Source of the DNA: Anisakis pegreffii
Lineage: Eukaryota; Nematoda; Chromadorea; Rhabditida; Anisakidae
Direction: 5' to 3'
DNA length: 64,000 bases
NCBI GenBank assembly: GCA_035041965.1
Contig: JAPYMA010001033.1
Span: forward strand, 1-64,000
In this document: positions 12,086-31,400 of the stretch, piece by piece
Position numbering within the stretch: position 1 is the stretch's first letter
How the letters are laid out: every line of letters begins with the position of its first letter
The notes under the pieces: model-generated
The model's database searches: none
The model's input: the letters and a program-made list of their open reading frames with translations, nothing else
Told to the model about the DNA's origin: nothing
Made by a program: the position numbers and the translations under genes

Positions 12086-13604
12086 CTACCACGTATATTT
12101 ATCGATGAATTTCGGAATCCAGCGGTCGTAAAATTTGGGCGCTGCATATTCTGAGTGATGACGCCACAGATGTTCCTTCATTAAAGTATGACGCTCGGAA
12201 TGTGCGAACACTTCCTGCAAATTTGGGCGGAATGTTTTTTGCTCACGGAATAGAATATAATTGTTCACGTTTCAGGTGATATCACTGTACTGTTGAACAG
12301 AAGCCAAAGCGCACTTAAGCCGGTGTTTCCCAGTCTTGGAATGATAAACCAGACATTGATATATTTGATTTCTACTGCTCACTCTACCAGTATATTCCTC
12401 TTGCTCTCGTGTATAAAGACATGACGGATTATAAAATTCAAACACTTAATCTTGTTTCATTCTCCGCATGTTACTTATGAGTTCTTGCCTACTTCTCGTC
12501 GTCTCCGTAAGATTACGAGCGTACACTTTATCTGATTTGCAAACGAATGTGATATGAAGAAAATACACGAATGATCAATCAATCAGAACTTACATTCATT
12601 CCCGGATCCCACCATTTGTCACCCAGTGTGAAATATACTGGCTCACCGTACCATGTGCCAGTTTTCCAACCTGGAACATCCTTCATCACTTCGTTTTCAA
12701 GATCTCGGTTTTTTTTCAGCAGTCGAAGCCAGCTGAAAAAAACTTTTGTCTGGTTCATTTAATTGTCATGTTATGCATCCTGAATTCACTGCTTAAGATT
12801 TCAATAACACGCACTCAACGAAACAGGAAATTGTTGAAATCTAACACATTAATCCTGAATGAGCAACTAAATAAATGCAGTAATGAAAAATCCTTCACAA
12901 AACGCTCAGACTGAATGAAACAACTCACTATCGATCTCTTTCAGCTGTTAGGAACGGCTCCATCGCAGCTTGAATGTCAACGTCTTCAAATTTCTCAGTC
13001 CTTAAATCATTGTTCGTAAGCACATGAAGGCTTTCCATGACAAAAGCGCAAATTTTGCAACGTACTTCCGAACTATTAGGACTAACTCCAGCATTTTATA
13101 TTATATACTGTTGATCACGACACGGTTCCAAGGTTGAGCAAGAAGGTAACCAACTTCATTTAAGGACGACTGCTGAGTCGTGGTTTAAAACCTTTGAAAT
13201 GAGACTTAGGGACTTGAAGAAAAGCAGATCAACCATTCCGAACTGAATGTTACAAAAACTATCATGCACTATTATGAAGAACATTAATATTTGTCTGATT
13301 GTAACCTAACGGGGAACATACATCAGATGCTTTTTGTTAGCGAAAGCTTGAAAGACGCCGTAAACTGACGTGCCAAATACAACGCCCACAACTACACCAG
13401 CTGTAAATAAACCATTTTGATGTGTTGAATTTAGTGCATTTTGACTTCATTTTGTTGCATTAACATTTTAAAAACAGTGGACATGACAAGGGTTAAACAA
13501 AGGAGCAACATACGTCTCCAGAACACCTTGGGGAACGTCCGATTCCAGTTGAATTTTCGATAGCCACCAGCTGGCGGCATCTCTTGTTTGTATTTAGTGC
13601 TCAT
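12086..13604 (-). CDS. NDUFA13: NADH dehydrogenase 1 alpha subcomplex 13 (GRIM-19)
   Basis: Minus-strand exons 13604..13514, 13400..13322, 13000..12929, 12732..12594 and 12214..12086 join in phase to 169 residues. The start MSTKYKQEMPPAGGYRKFNW matches the NDUFA13 N-terminus (QDMPPxGGY). One membrane helix follows at about 32-47 (GVVVGVVFGTSVYGVF), then EKFEDVDIQAAMEPFLTAER, MKDVPGWKTGTWYGEPVYF and an HHSEY/PKF tail. It is a single-pass accessory subunit of mitochondrial complex I in the inner membrane. An ATTTTAG acceptor lies 5 nt before the ATG, a typical spliced-leader arrangement. Exon 3 uses an AAG acceptor. The 3' end faces TTC1 with only 159 bp between stops, and an AATAAA lies on the minus strand near 12020. 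Confidence 0.92.
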
Positions 13605-13611
13605 TGCACCT
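13604..13611 (-). promoter_or_regulatory. Candidate spliced-leader acceptor of NDUFA13
   Basis: On the minus strand TGGTATTTTAG is followed by GTGCA and then the ATG. The five-base leader leaves no room for a conventional 5' UTR, so trans-splicing is the simplest reading. Confidence 0.55.
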
Positions 13612-13891
13612 AAAATACCAAATCAATGTGAGTTAATAACAGCCACTGGCAAATGCTAAAAAAATTGATTATAGTGCATGGGCACAACAGGAATATTGAA
13701 CAATACGGATCACACATTTAACTCTCTTGAGTGATCGGTTGAACATGCGACTAATTAACGTGAATCCTGGGAAATATCGCAATAAAGCGGGTCTTTATCC
13801 AGCATACATGAACCACGTTACTGTGCAAACTAATTTCACATAACAAAACGTTGCATGTGTACGTGAGGAATACATCTTCTTCGTGAGTCTG

Positions 13892-14129
13892 GGATAATTG
13901 CAACTCGGATGATTGCATCCCGACTGTCCGTTCGCCGTTATTCGTTTCGGTTCGGTTTTTGAGCAGTGTGACTGGTTGTTCACCATTGTGTGTGCGTAAT
14001 GCGTAGCATGTGGTCTAAACCTAAGCGGAAACGATATACATACAACAGTGAACAAGCAGTCACAAGCGAACCGAAACGACTAACGGCGAACAGACAGTCG
14101 GGATGCAATCATCCAAGTTGCAATTATCC
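13892..14129. mobile_element. Foldback/MITE-like element A
   Basis: Two arms of about 85 bases (13892..13975 and 14043..14129) are inverted copies: GGATAATTGCAACTCGGATG on the left and CATCCAAGTTGCAATTATCC on the right, with CGTTTCGGTTCG/CGAACCGAAACG further in. No coding capacity. Degenerate relatives of the same sequence continue to about 14400, ending near GGTCACACAAACTTCG, so this stretch is a cluster of related elements. Confidence 0.65.
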
Positions 14130-14510
14130 AGCACCTCTACTTCGTTCACACAATGATCAATGCAAGTAAAGCATATTACGAGAATAGTTAGAGAATCAGA
14201 GTGAGAATTTCATGGTCTACCGAGAGCCGCTTCATTTACATTAGTCTCGATGGATGACCCACAAATGCACCAGCGACAATTGCACGCACGATATTTGTCC
14301 AGCACGCAGTTGGTCACACAAACTTCGTTTAGGTTCGCTTTCTGAGCAATGCTCACCATTTTGTGTGTGCGTGTGGTATAACACGCGTATTACTCGATAT
14401 ATTTACTACGATCTCTTGTATTCGAGCGTTAAAGAGATCGGACCACTGAATATCATCACTGATCACGCTAAGTACCATAACTCTCGAAACTTAAAATGTA
14501 ACTGATTAAC

Positions 14511-14711
14511 GTGGGAACACGACAATTGACCAAGCGACATCTGCCAACACGATGTTTCGCCAAAAAAAGTCGGTCACACAAACTTCGTTCGCGAACGCTT
14601 AGGCTTACGCTGAGGCTACGCTTACGTTGAACCTAGACGAAGTTTGTGTGACCAACTTTTTTGGCGAAACATCGTGTTGGCAGATGTCGCTTGGTCAATT
14701 GTCGTAGACCC
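14511..14711 (-). mobile_element. Palindromic MITE B, copy 1
   Basis: An almost perfect palindrome of about 190 bases begins GACAATTGACCAAGCGACAT and ends with its reverse complement; the inner arms carry GGTCACACAAACTTCG and its complement. The asymmetric outer bases (GGGAACAC on the left, GTAGACCC on the right) are the same as those around the copy at 24.9 kb but in opposite order, so the two copies are in opposite orientation and the element is longer than the palindrome. Confidence 0.75.
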
Positions 14712-15723
14712 GATTAACGTGTGACTGATACGGTCAAAGTTCATTACGTTTTTCTAGGGTACTCAATATCAGCTACAAGACGGTATATATTTTGGATATG
14801 AATTCTCCCTGTCCGTTGGGTAACACTTTCAACTATTTCTTGAATTTTGTACTTCAAGCCAAATAGAAAATCTATAGATAAGTTTTATTGCTGAGTAAAA
14901 AATGTGCACAAGCAATAACACAAAATGAAAGTCAAATCGCTATCTTTGCTATCTAACATCCTTACTGCTGTGTACTCACACATCAGGTTTTATTCTGTTG
15001 GATGTGCGCTACAAAACGATACATAAACTGTCCTCGTTAAATGTTTAAGAAATTCACATTTCTTAACACCTATCAAGTAAAAGTGAGAGTTCCGTCACTT
15101 AGCGAACTGTCACTCCGTTTGTACTTGGCGAACCGTCAGCTTATCATTTCATCATCTTATGTTAAGGAGCAATTTTGTTCAATATGCAAATTTGCAATTT
15201 TCGCGGACGTAAATTTTGCAAATACTATATCACGTTCTTTTTTAGCTCCCAATTCGCCTTTGAGAATGAAGCATGAGAAGATGAAAATTTTGAATGGCAT
15301 TTAACACTATCCCTGCAATTGACGTAATTCAAAGTTGACTCGAAATGAATTCAAATTTTAGAAGTAGTGATGGTTAGAGGGAGGTATGGTGAAGGATTGC
15401 ATTTGGATGTAAGCTTAGGCTCAGGTTCGTATCGAGATGTCTCACCCGAGTATGATGGAACTACTTATTTGTTTAATAAATACCCCGGCCCGAGTATGAG
15501 CCTCGGCTGAGCTCGACCTCAAATGAAATCCATCGCCATACCTTACTCTGATTAACGCCATCTGAATTTAAATTGATCTTTTTAGCTGCCATGACTCGGT
15601 TTTAGCGCAGTAGTTTGCTAGGGTAGCTCGTATGGGTTGAATGTTGATTCATTTGCAACGGTAAATCAATGACGCAGTATAATTTGAAGTCGTATCCTGA
15701 AATGGTCGAGATTCTGATTGCAG

Positions 15724-23086
<7,363 letters not shown>

Positions 23087-24933
23087 TGCAGTGAAATCTG
23101 TCTGCGACATATTATAAATGTATTTATTACCATAAGTGATTGTTTTTTGTGTATAGAGGTTGATGGCAGTTGAGTGGAGCTGATGAATGGACAGAATGTG
23201 AATTAATTGTTACTGTTACATCGATGTATTTATCTTTTATTTAGTGTCTTATTGACTTGCGAAGATTCATTCATTAGTATGCCATTTGGGAAGTTTCATC
23301 TTGCATATTGTACACTATACGAATACATTCAGTTTATTGTAGTTGAGCATTTTTTGAATTATGAATCCACTGACTTTTCGTTCGCAATTTTTTGTGGTTT
23401 GGTTTATTCCGTATCGAACAGTGATTGCAAATAACGACCGGATTCTTGCGATTTCAGTGACTGCTTTCAGATGTTTGTTGTGATCGCTTAAAACGTTTGT
23501 TCGTTCATACTTACCTCACCGAATAACTGCAACGCTTTTACGCTGCTCTACATTGTTGCTCTCTGAAATGCTATGGACAATGCCCAAACACCTAATATAG
23601 TATCGTCATTTCGTGTGTCAACCAAGGAAAGTGTATGTGTGTGCGATGATGGCTTTTATTTGACTCGGTGGGCTCGGTCCCCATGCTCAAATACTCCATT
23701 ACCCTCTTCAGTGCTCTGATAGGCCGTCATTACCGCCCTCTCCAGCTACAATAATTTACTATTTCCGCGCATAACGTCAGAACCGATTTCCTGATCCTTT
23801 CATTAACCTCTTGACACCCCTAAATTATCCAAAAATGGGTCTGGGGTGTCAGGGCGGTAACCTCTTATGGGAGGCCCTGGTTTAACTCATTTTACGCATG
23901 ATTTTCGTTTCTGATAATACCTCATTTGAGGTTATTTAATGAAATTGTTGACGACATTAGAAAACTGTCTGAAATAAGTTAAAGTATGAAAGGAATCTGT
24001 ATCTCAATCGCGACGAAAGATATAGCAATTAATTTTACCAACTGAATGGCTATCGAATGTTTTCCACTCTACGAGTGCAATTTGGTGATTAGCAAATATT
24101 TGGAGTACTTTTTCCCGTTTCAAACTTCGATGATCGATAGTTCAGAGATGTGCATCTTTCGTTTTTTTGTTGTTTATAATATCGTTCAGATTATTTTGCA
24201 TATTTATGCTCTCTTTGCTGCATGTTTTAGGAATCAGGAGATTTAGATTTTACTTTCAAGGAATTATGTTATAAAGGGTAGTGTTTATGGTATGATTAAT
24301 TCGTTACTGACACAAACGCATCATAATGCAACACGCGCATGCAAGCGCACATCGATTCTGATATATTCGGTTGTCGTTGATCGGTTAATACTTACGTTAA
24401 CGCACGATATGCTGTAAATGTTGGAATAATTTTGATCATTCATTCGTTTCATTTCAGTTCCTTAAGATTCTTTTTTGATACGCTTGTAATTGAATGGATA
24501 ATGTTAATTAAATAAAGCTTTTATCCTTGGAAGTAACGATTCAAAAAATTACGCTTCTCTGCTCATTCAAAAAACCATTAATATCTCTTGAGCTAATTGT
24601 AAGCAAAATCCCTCAGCAACATACGTAACGCTCTGAAAGTCAAGATTCTGCTAAACTTGACGATAACAACAAAACATGGTGTTTCCGAGCAAGGGACACA
24701 TGTAAACTCGTGATTCAACTGTATCATCGTTCAAGCCACGAGGATCAGATATGCAGAGGCACATTGTCGCAAATCGTCGGAGTGGCACATTGTCGTAGAC
24801 CCGAGCTCGCAAGCACGTACGTCTGTTTGCGTGTATGTCTGTCTACAAGATGCTCTTCGAAGCAGTTAGTGGCGTAGAGGGATTGTCAGTGACTGAAAGG
24901 CTGCTCTTTATAGTCTACTAAAATCCCATCTGC
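23087..24933. other. Intergenic, no gene recognised
   Basis: About 1.8 kb between AFG3L2 and element B copy 2. It holds a stem GACACCCC...GGGGTGTC at about 23813..23851 and, near 24750..24800, two short GGCACATTGTCG repeats that resemble the outer ends of element B (the same string recurs at about 49152). No coding chain seen. Confidence 0.5.
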
Positions 24934-25143
24934 GGGTCTACGACAATTGACCAAGCGACATCTGCCAACACGATGTTTCGCCAAAAAAGTTGGTCACACA
25001 AACTTCGTCTAGGTTCAACGTAAGCATAGCCTCAGCGTATGCCTAAGCGCTCGCACTGCGAACCCAAACGAAGTTTGTGTGACCAATTTTTTTTGGCGAA
25101 ACATCGTGTTGGCAGATGTCGCTTGGTCAATTGTCGTGTTCCC
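24934..25143 (+). mobile_element. Palindromic MITE B, copy 2
   Basis: Same palindrome as at 14.5 kb: GGGTCTAC, then CGACAATTGACCAAGCGACA, inner GGTCACACAAACTTCG, and the mirrored arm ending in CAATTGTCGTGTTCCCC. It is inverted relative to copy 1. It ends about 160 bp before the ATG of the next gene, so it may form part of that promoter region. Confidence 0.75.
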
Positions 25144-25301
25144 CCCATCCGCATAGCTATGTTGAGCGCGTGGCTGCGTTTTTTTGTTTCCACAGTTGTG
25201 GTAAGAGATGTCCTTTGTAGGTCCCTACCGTCTTCAATATTGAATGAAAAGCCATTCCTGCGAAGCACATTGATTGTGTGTGCCGTAGTGCGGATGCAAT
25301 A

Positions 25302-27282
25302 ATGAAAAGGATTTTTGGTTCGTTAACCCGTTCAGTGAATAAGAAGTCAATAGATAAAGCCGTCAAACACACCGAAAAGATAGACGAAGGCGAGGTTGCT
25401 TGTTCCTTTGATTGATATTTTTACCAGTTGCTTGCATGCAGTTAGAATTTTACTTGATGTGCCTCACGACCTATGAAAATGTAATCATAATATTACAGGT
25501 GACGGTTGCTGCACCAAAATATCCCACCGAGAAGAAATATTTTGATAACGCCCAAAAGAATGTTGAAGTTAAAAAGGTGGGCTCTGTGGGTTTTCCTTTC
25601 TTGCTCGTATTTTATCAACTCTTAATTTGACATCAAGTATGAATGATTAAAAAGTTACATTTACATAAACGAAGGATTTCAGGAATTAGAAACTAAAGAT
25701 GAAAAATTAATAGAAAACATGAACAAATTTTCTATTCGTTCGATTGAGCCGGTGGAGCGGTGGACTTCTTCAAAGTTTAATTTATCCAAATTTTGTTTTC
25801 TTTTGCTACATTTTTTTTTCTTTCTACTCTGCCTCGTGATGTTTTAGGATATAATTCACCGAAAAAATATACTGACGGTATTCGTCAGAATAGAATACCT
25901 AATCAGTGATTAGTATTTCCGTGTTATTTTTCTCATTGACGTTTTAGACCTTTGCCGTCATGGGAAAGTGAATGGTTGCATCGAAATGATCCGGTATGGG
26001 AATATGGGTTTTATGAGCCGCCAGAGGAGAAAATGCCAAAAGGAAAACTGATGTTCCGTGAAGCGCTAGAAGTAGTTTTTTCAGTTTGTTCCTATTCTTT
26101 ATTGTATAGTTTTAAAAGGTTTGATGGATTTTTTCATGTAAGTGAAATACTTTAGCGTTGTTAATGATGGCATTCAAATCGCAGGTCATGCGAGCAAAGC
26201 TAGAGTTACAAGCAAGTTTGGAATTCGATCGACCCCAGAAACCTGAAGCTGAAAAAATACTTCAAGAGCATCCGGTTGATTATTCAGTCATTTAACGCAA
26301 AATTTAATTTTATTTTTCGTTCGATTGAATATGCAGTTCATCATTCTATTGAAAATTCGAAGGAGAACCATTATTCAATCCTTTAGGATTGTTCATGCCT
26401 CCTTTTGTTTCCTTATCCTTGATCGACCGGAGGCGTATTATGATACGGATTCTTCTCAGAATATTGTAATAATAGTACAGCAACTGCTGTTATTATATTA
26501 TGCTGCATTTTAGGCAGTCAGTCGAGTTGAACAAGAGAAACTCGATCGTATGTGGAAATATTTCAGACCGTTCGAAAGGAGGGATGAGCAAAAGGTTTTT
26601 TAAAACTTTTATTCATTTGTGACAATTTGACATTTATTTATTGTCTTCAGGTGGTGCGACTTTCCGATTTGGCCGCATTGCAAGAGGCGATGCACGGTTA
26701 TTCAGATGAAACATCATTGACTGATGGTTTCCGCAGTAATTTTAAGAAGATGTTGGAGCAAAATTCGAATGCAAAAGAAGCCTTCCTGAACGTATCCTAG
26801 AAGCTTTGTATTTGTATTATATGTTCTTAAAATAACATACTTATTGCATTATTCTACAAAAAATTAACGTACTTTTTTTCCTCTCTACTGAGGTTCGGTG
26901 TTCAAACAAATGTAATGGTGCACATACACTACTGATGATTTGCAGCTTGAAAAGGAAGAGCAAAAGTTGTTCTTAGAGGCTGTTAAAGAACAACGGGAGT
27001 CCGAGCGTAAAAGATTGGTTGAACGGCTGGCTGAAATCGAATCGGTTTGCTAATGGTTACTTCGATTAATATCGTGCGCAATCGTCTGCGATTGTTTCAT
27101 TAGCGTTATAATTCAGTCATTTATTTAGTACCTTACTTATTTGATACTTTAATATCTCATGTTAATTTTGTTGAGTATTTTTGCAGATGGATACAGCAGA
27201 ATCAACATCCAATAAATCGAACAGAAGTGATCAGAAGGCAGAAGATCCTGTTGGGAGTCAACAACCCAACAAGAGCAGTTGA
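25302..27282 (+). CDS. Unrecognised nine-exon gene, possible mitochondrial protein
   Basis: Nine exons (25302..25394, 25499..25576, 25683..25774, 25948..26071, 26185..26274, 26514..26594, 26651..26791, 26946..27044, 27187..27282) join in phase to 297 residues; all eight acceptors are CAG or TAG. I do not recognise the family. The N-terminus (MKRIFGSLTRSVNKKSIDK) is basic and could be a mitochondrial presequence. A Trp/Tyr-rich centre (EPVERWTS, LPSWESEWLHRNDPVWEYGF, EPPEEKMPKGKL) looks strongly constrained; the second half is charged helix (EKLDRMWKYFRPFERRDEQ; EKEEQKLFLEAVKEQRESERKR) and the last 30 residues are a Ser/Asn/Gln tail. No membrane segment. The shape and the neighbours (AFG3L2, TRMU) suggest a mitoribosome-type protein, but that is inference only. 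Confidence 0.75.
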
Positions 27283-28430
27283 TCCTGGAAAGGTTCATTC
27301 ATAAGGTGAAGAGATATTTTAGAAGTAATCCACATCTTCGGTATCTGTACATCCATCAGTGCCTAGTTGCTCATGCTTTTTCTTCTGTTCATTACATCGT
27401 TTTGTCTCATATCATTTCCTTTCGAAGAGTATTGAGATTGTTATTCCATAGCTTTCAGTAGTGCTGTAGTGATATTACTGTCTGTCATACTGAACGATGA
27501 AGATGTTTCAGGTTGGAGGAAATGTTTATAGTCAGGGAAATATTTGTTCACACTGTAAATTTCATCTTAGAATAAAATAATTGAAGTAATTTTAGTGCAA
27601 TGAAAGGGTGCGCTTCCAAATTTAGTAGTTTAAAACAATGAGGTTTTGTTTGATGCACATTTCCGTTTAACTTGTTGTTGATTTTTGCATTTACTATTAA
27701 TAAATGGTTTGTCAATGAATCTTATCGAAGTCAATTGTGTTGGTTCCCCCATAACCGTTACAATTTCACTCATTGAATGGTATATATTATTTCTAAAAAA
27801 GTAATCCATACATTGATGAATTCATTGAGATGGCATATCTCATGAAAAACGTAGATACATATATGTAGGATATTTGATGTGTATTATTGTTGACGACGAA
27901 CAGCTTACATGCGAACATTTGCTAAACAATGATGCATTTGTAATACTTTCCAAATACGTCAAAATTCTCTCCACATGACCATAATTCTCCAGACATTCGA
28001 ATGTTTTCCATCCTAATTCGGTTTCGAAAAGAAATTACCCACTTCAATCAAAATTCCCATCGCTTTCACATTTTATATTCGAATGGTACATTTGCGGAAG
28101 TGTGTGCATATTTTTATGCACAACACAGCTTTGCACGGTTCAGTTATTCGTATAGTGTAAAAGATCTTATTGATAGCATCAAACACCGCAACACTGCCGA
28201 TCACTTAATGAAAATATTTGTGCATTAGGTGCTTGTCGTCAATGAAGCGACATTCAATCAGTAAGCGATTAAAATAAAGAGGGTATACAAGTGCATTTGT
28301 CTATTTGTCATTGGAACAGCAGTCGAATAAAAATTGAACGCTTTCAAGTGCACCAACAATCATTCAACAGGTATAGGTTATAATGCAAATTTGGTGGTTG
28401 TTGTTGTGAGAGGGACTCGTACGATTAATA
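27283..28430. other. Intergenic, nothing recognised
   Basis: AT-rich spacer between two same-strand genes; only short unsupported open frames. Confidence 0.5.
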
Positions 28431-28468
28431 CTAGATTTAGTGTGCGATTGATTTCAATTCTATGACAA

Positions 28469-31400
28469 ATGTGTGTGGTGCGGCGAGTTGTTTGTGCAGT
28501 TTCCGGAGGTATCGATAGTGCGGTTGCAGCGCTTTTACTGAAACGTAGCGGTGTTGAGGTTATCGGCGTTTATATGGTTTGCTTTTTGATTCTTTTGATT
28601 CACTTTTTGTGACATGTCAAATGTTAAGCTTGTTTATACCACTGAATGACGGCTCTAGCACCAAAAAACAACTGGATGATGAACTGATCAGAAATAAATC
28701 CTAGATATCTGCTTTCCTCGAATTTTTTTTTTCATATTCGCCTGGAAATTACAGCAGATCAGCGGCGTATGCGGTGGGAAGGGGGGAGGGGGTTGGCAGG
28801 ACCAATCCTCCCTGAAAAGGTAGACTGAGTGAATGGAAGGAAAGAGAGAATTCACCTCACTTCATGTCTTCCTTATGATCTCTTTATATTACCACACATT
28901 TACTTCTAGCATCACTCCACTGATATTGTCACATACTCATTTCTTATATAAGTTCACTCAGTGTATCAGTATGATCATCTCATACAAATGCATCTACCAA
29001 TGCTCTGCGTATGTTTTACTTTACCACTGCGAAACAAACTGGCGATTACTTTCCCATTTTGCGAGGGACGAAAAAACAATGATTTTGCAATTATCAAATG
29101 AAGAATCTATTGCGAACAAAGGGATTGGACTGTTTCGGTTAATATGAGTGGTCATAAATCAAATTAACATATCGATAAATGAGAAGATGAGCCGTCTCTT
29201 TCAAATCGCGCATGCTTAATTCAATTTGCGACGTAGCGTTTTTGAAGAGAAGTATACACGTCAAGAGATATGACGCGTTGAAAAATTTCTGGATTCCTGA
29301 TATTCTGAAAAGATCTCCGGTGCTCGAACAAAATCTCAAATTTCAACATAAACGACTTCAGGAATTCAGCTGGTTAGCATATTCTCAAACGCCCAAATGA
29401 ATGTATTGTAGAATTTGCAAAATTTTTGCATCTGCTTTTGATTTCAGAAAACGGTCGCGTGTAACCATAAATGTTCTAGTGAAAACGCATTTGAGAACTG
29501 AAAAATTGCGGAACCATGAAAGTAAAGGAAAAAACAAAAAAGGTTTTCGAAAGGTAACTAATTTTTTTTAGCAGAACGCCAAAAAAAAGTGGAGAATGTT
29601 GTTAAACAAGCTGATACGAACAGAAAACATCAAGGTAAAGAAATCGAAAACAATTATGCCCGTAATCAAGACTGTTATTTTTTGTTGGAAAGAGGGCTTA
29701 TCACTGTGAAACCACAAGAGATTTTTCAAGTCGATGAAGAAGAAGGTGAATCTAGAAAACAATAAAGAAAAATTTAGAGCCCTACTGAAATCCCATGTTG
29801 AGGCCAGAGATCAGTTTTTCAAACAGCACTTGCAATCGTCTGACAAAAATGCGACTTATCTGACAGTAAGTCGAAGAAGGCAGAATGAGATCATCGAATG
29901 TTACGGAGAAATTTTGTTAGCAGAAGTTAATAGTTGAATTGAAAGTTTATCGTTGTTGCTAATTAAATTTTGGACATCTCACAAACTGGGCACTTATCAA
30001 TAAAGGTGAGGTGTGCAGATCAAATGGATTGCGTGTTCGTTTTCTGTGACTTTTTGAGATGATAGCTTTGGTTGATATTTGTGATGAATGTTTGGCTGAA
30101 TCTTTTGAATGTTGATATGGACTGCTTGGGATTTATCGAAGGTAGCAGTATGTGTGAGAAGCAGCGATGTCTAATTCGAAAAAAGTTTCGTTTTCAACAT
30201 TTTTGCTTTACCTCCAGCTCGAGCTCCGCCCTTTTTCAGAATTTTGGCTCCAACTTTAGTTCCAGTTCCGCATTTTTTAAAACCTTGGCTCCACCTCCAA
30301 CACCGAAACTTCCTGTGTTAAAACTCCACTCCGGCTCCAGAGCGACCCGGATCCGGAAAAAACTATCGTGTAGTTCTTAGCTCTGACTACCGAATTTTGC
30401 TGTGATATTTTTACTTGATGGAGCTAGAAACATTTTATGGCTCTGAAGCTTAGGCATCACCAGTGGGAAGTTTAACACTTGTGCAGTTAAGTGTGTACGC
30501 ATGCGATTTATGTGCACTGTGCAGTTATTTATCTCTCATGTGTACACAATCGCAGAAATGAAAAAAAAACTTCTGGGAATGAATATTATCGTCAATGAAA
30601 ATACTCTTCAAAAACTCAAATCTGATTTGGAAAGTAATACTGAAAAAACAGAACCTGAATCAAGACTAACACAACTTGATGGTTCAAATATTTGTTTTTT
30701 GCTGATGTCTTTAACGGTGCATTGATGCAAATTCGATAATGAAACGCTTTTGCTTTCACGTCAGCTTTGCAAAGATCTGTTTTCGTTATTGTCATTTGCA
30801 CTGATACCCGATTTCTCTCATAGATTAGTTGCATTGCTACAACCAAAATAAAACGATCTGAAAAATACTTATCGATAAAATTCCAGATAAATTAAACAGT
30901 TTCTGTGGTAATTCTTCACTCAATTCCAGGAAGTGCAAAAAAATGAAAGTTTCCAAGTCCGTAAGTAAAATTGGACACCCTACCCTCTCTCCAGAACTTT
31001 TCTCTGCGTACGCCACTGCAGTAGATTCTCTCTTATCATGTAATATTCATAATCGATTCTTTTCCAAACAATAGGTGAATTGGAACCATGTGGAAGAAGG
31101 AATCAGTGATTGTCCGCGAACAAGAGATGAGGCAGATGCGATGAAAATATGTAAACGTTTAGGCATTCAATTCCACGTTGTCGATTTCACACGTCAGTAT
31201 TGGAGTGAGGTGTTCCAGTTAGTTTGCACATATGTGAATAATCCATTTGTAATAAATATGAACTGAAGTTGTATTAATATATGTCATTCCGGTATTGTGC
31301 TTATGACGTTTTGGTGAGAGTAATTTTGAGGGATTTATTGGAGAATTATCGTAAAGGATGTACGGTTGTATCGGATGTTTTATGCAATCGTGTTATCAAG

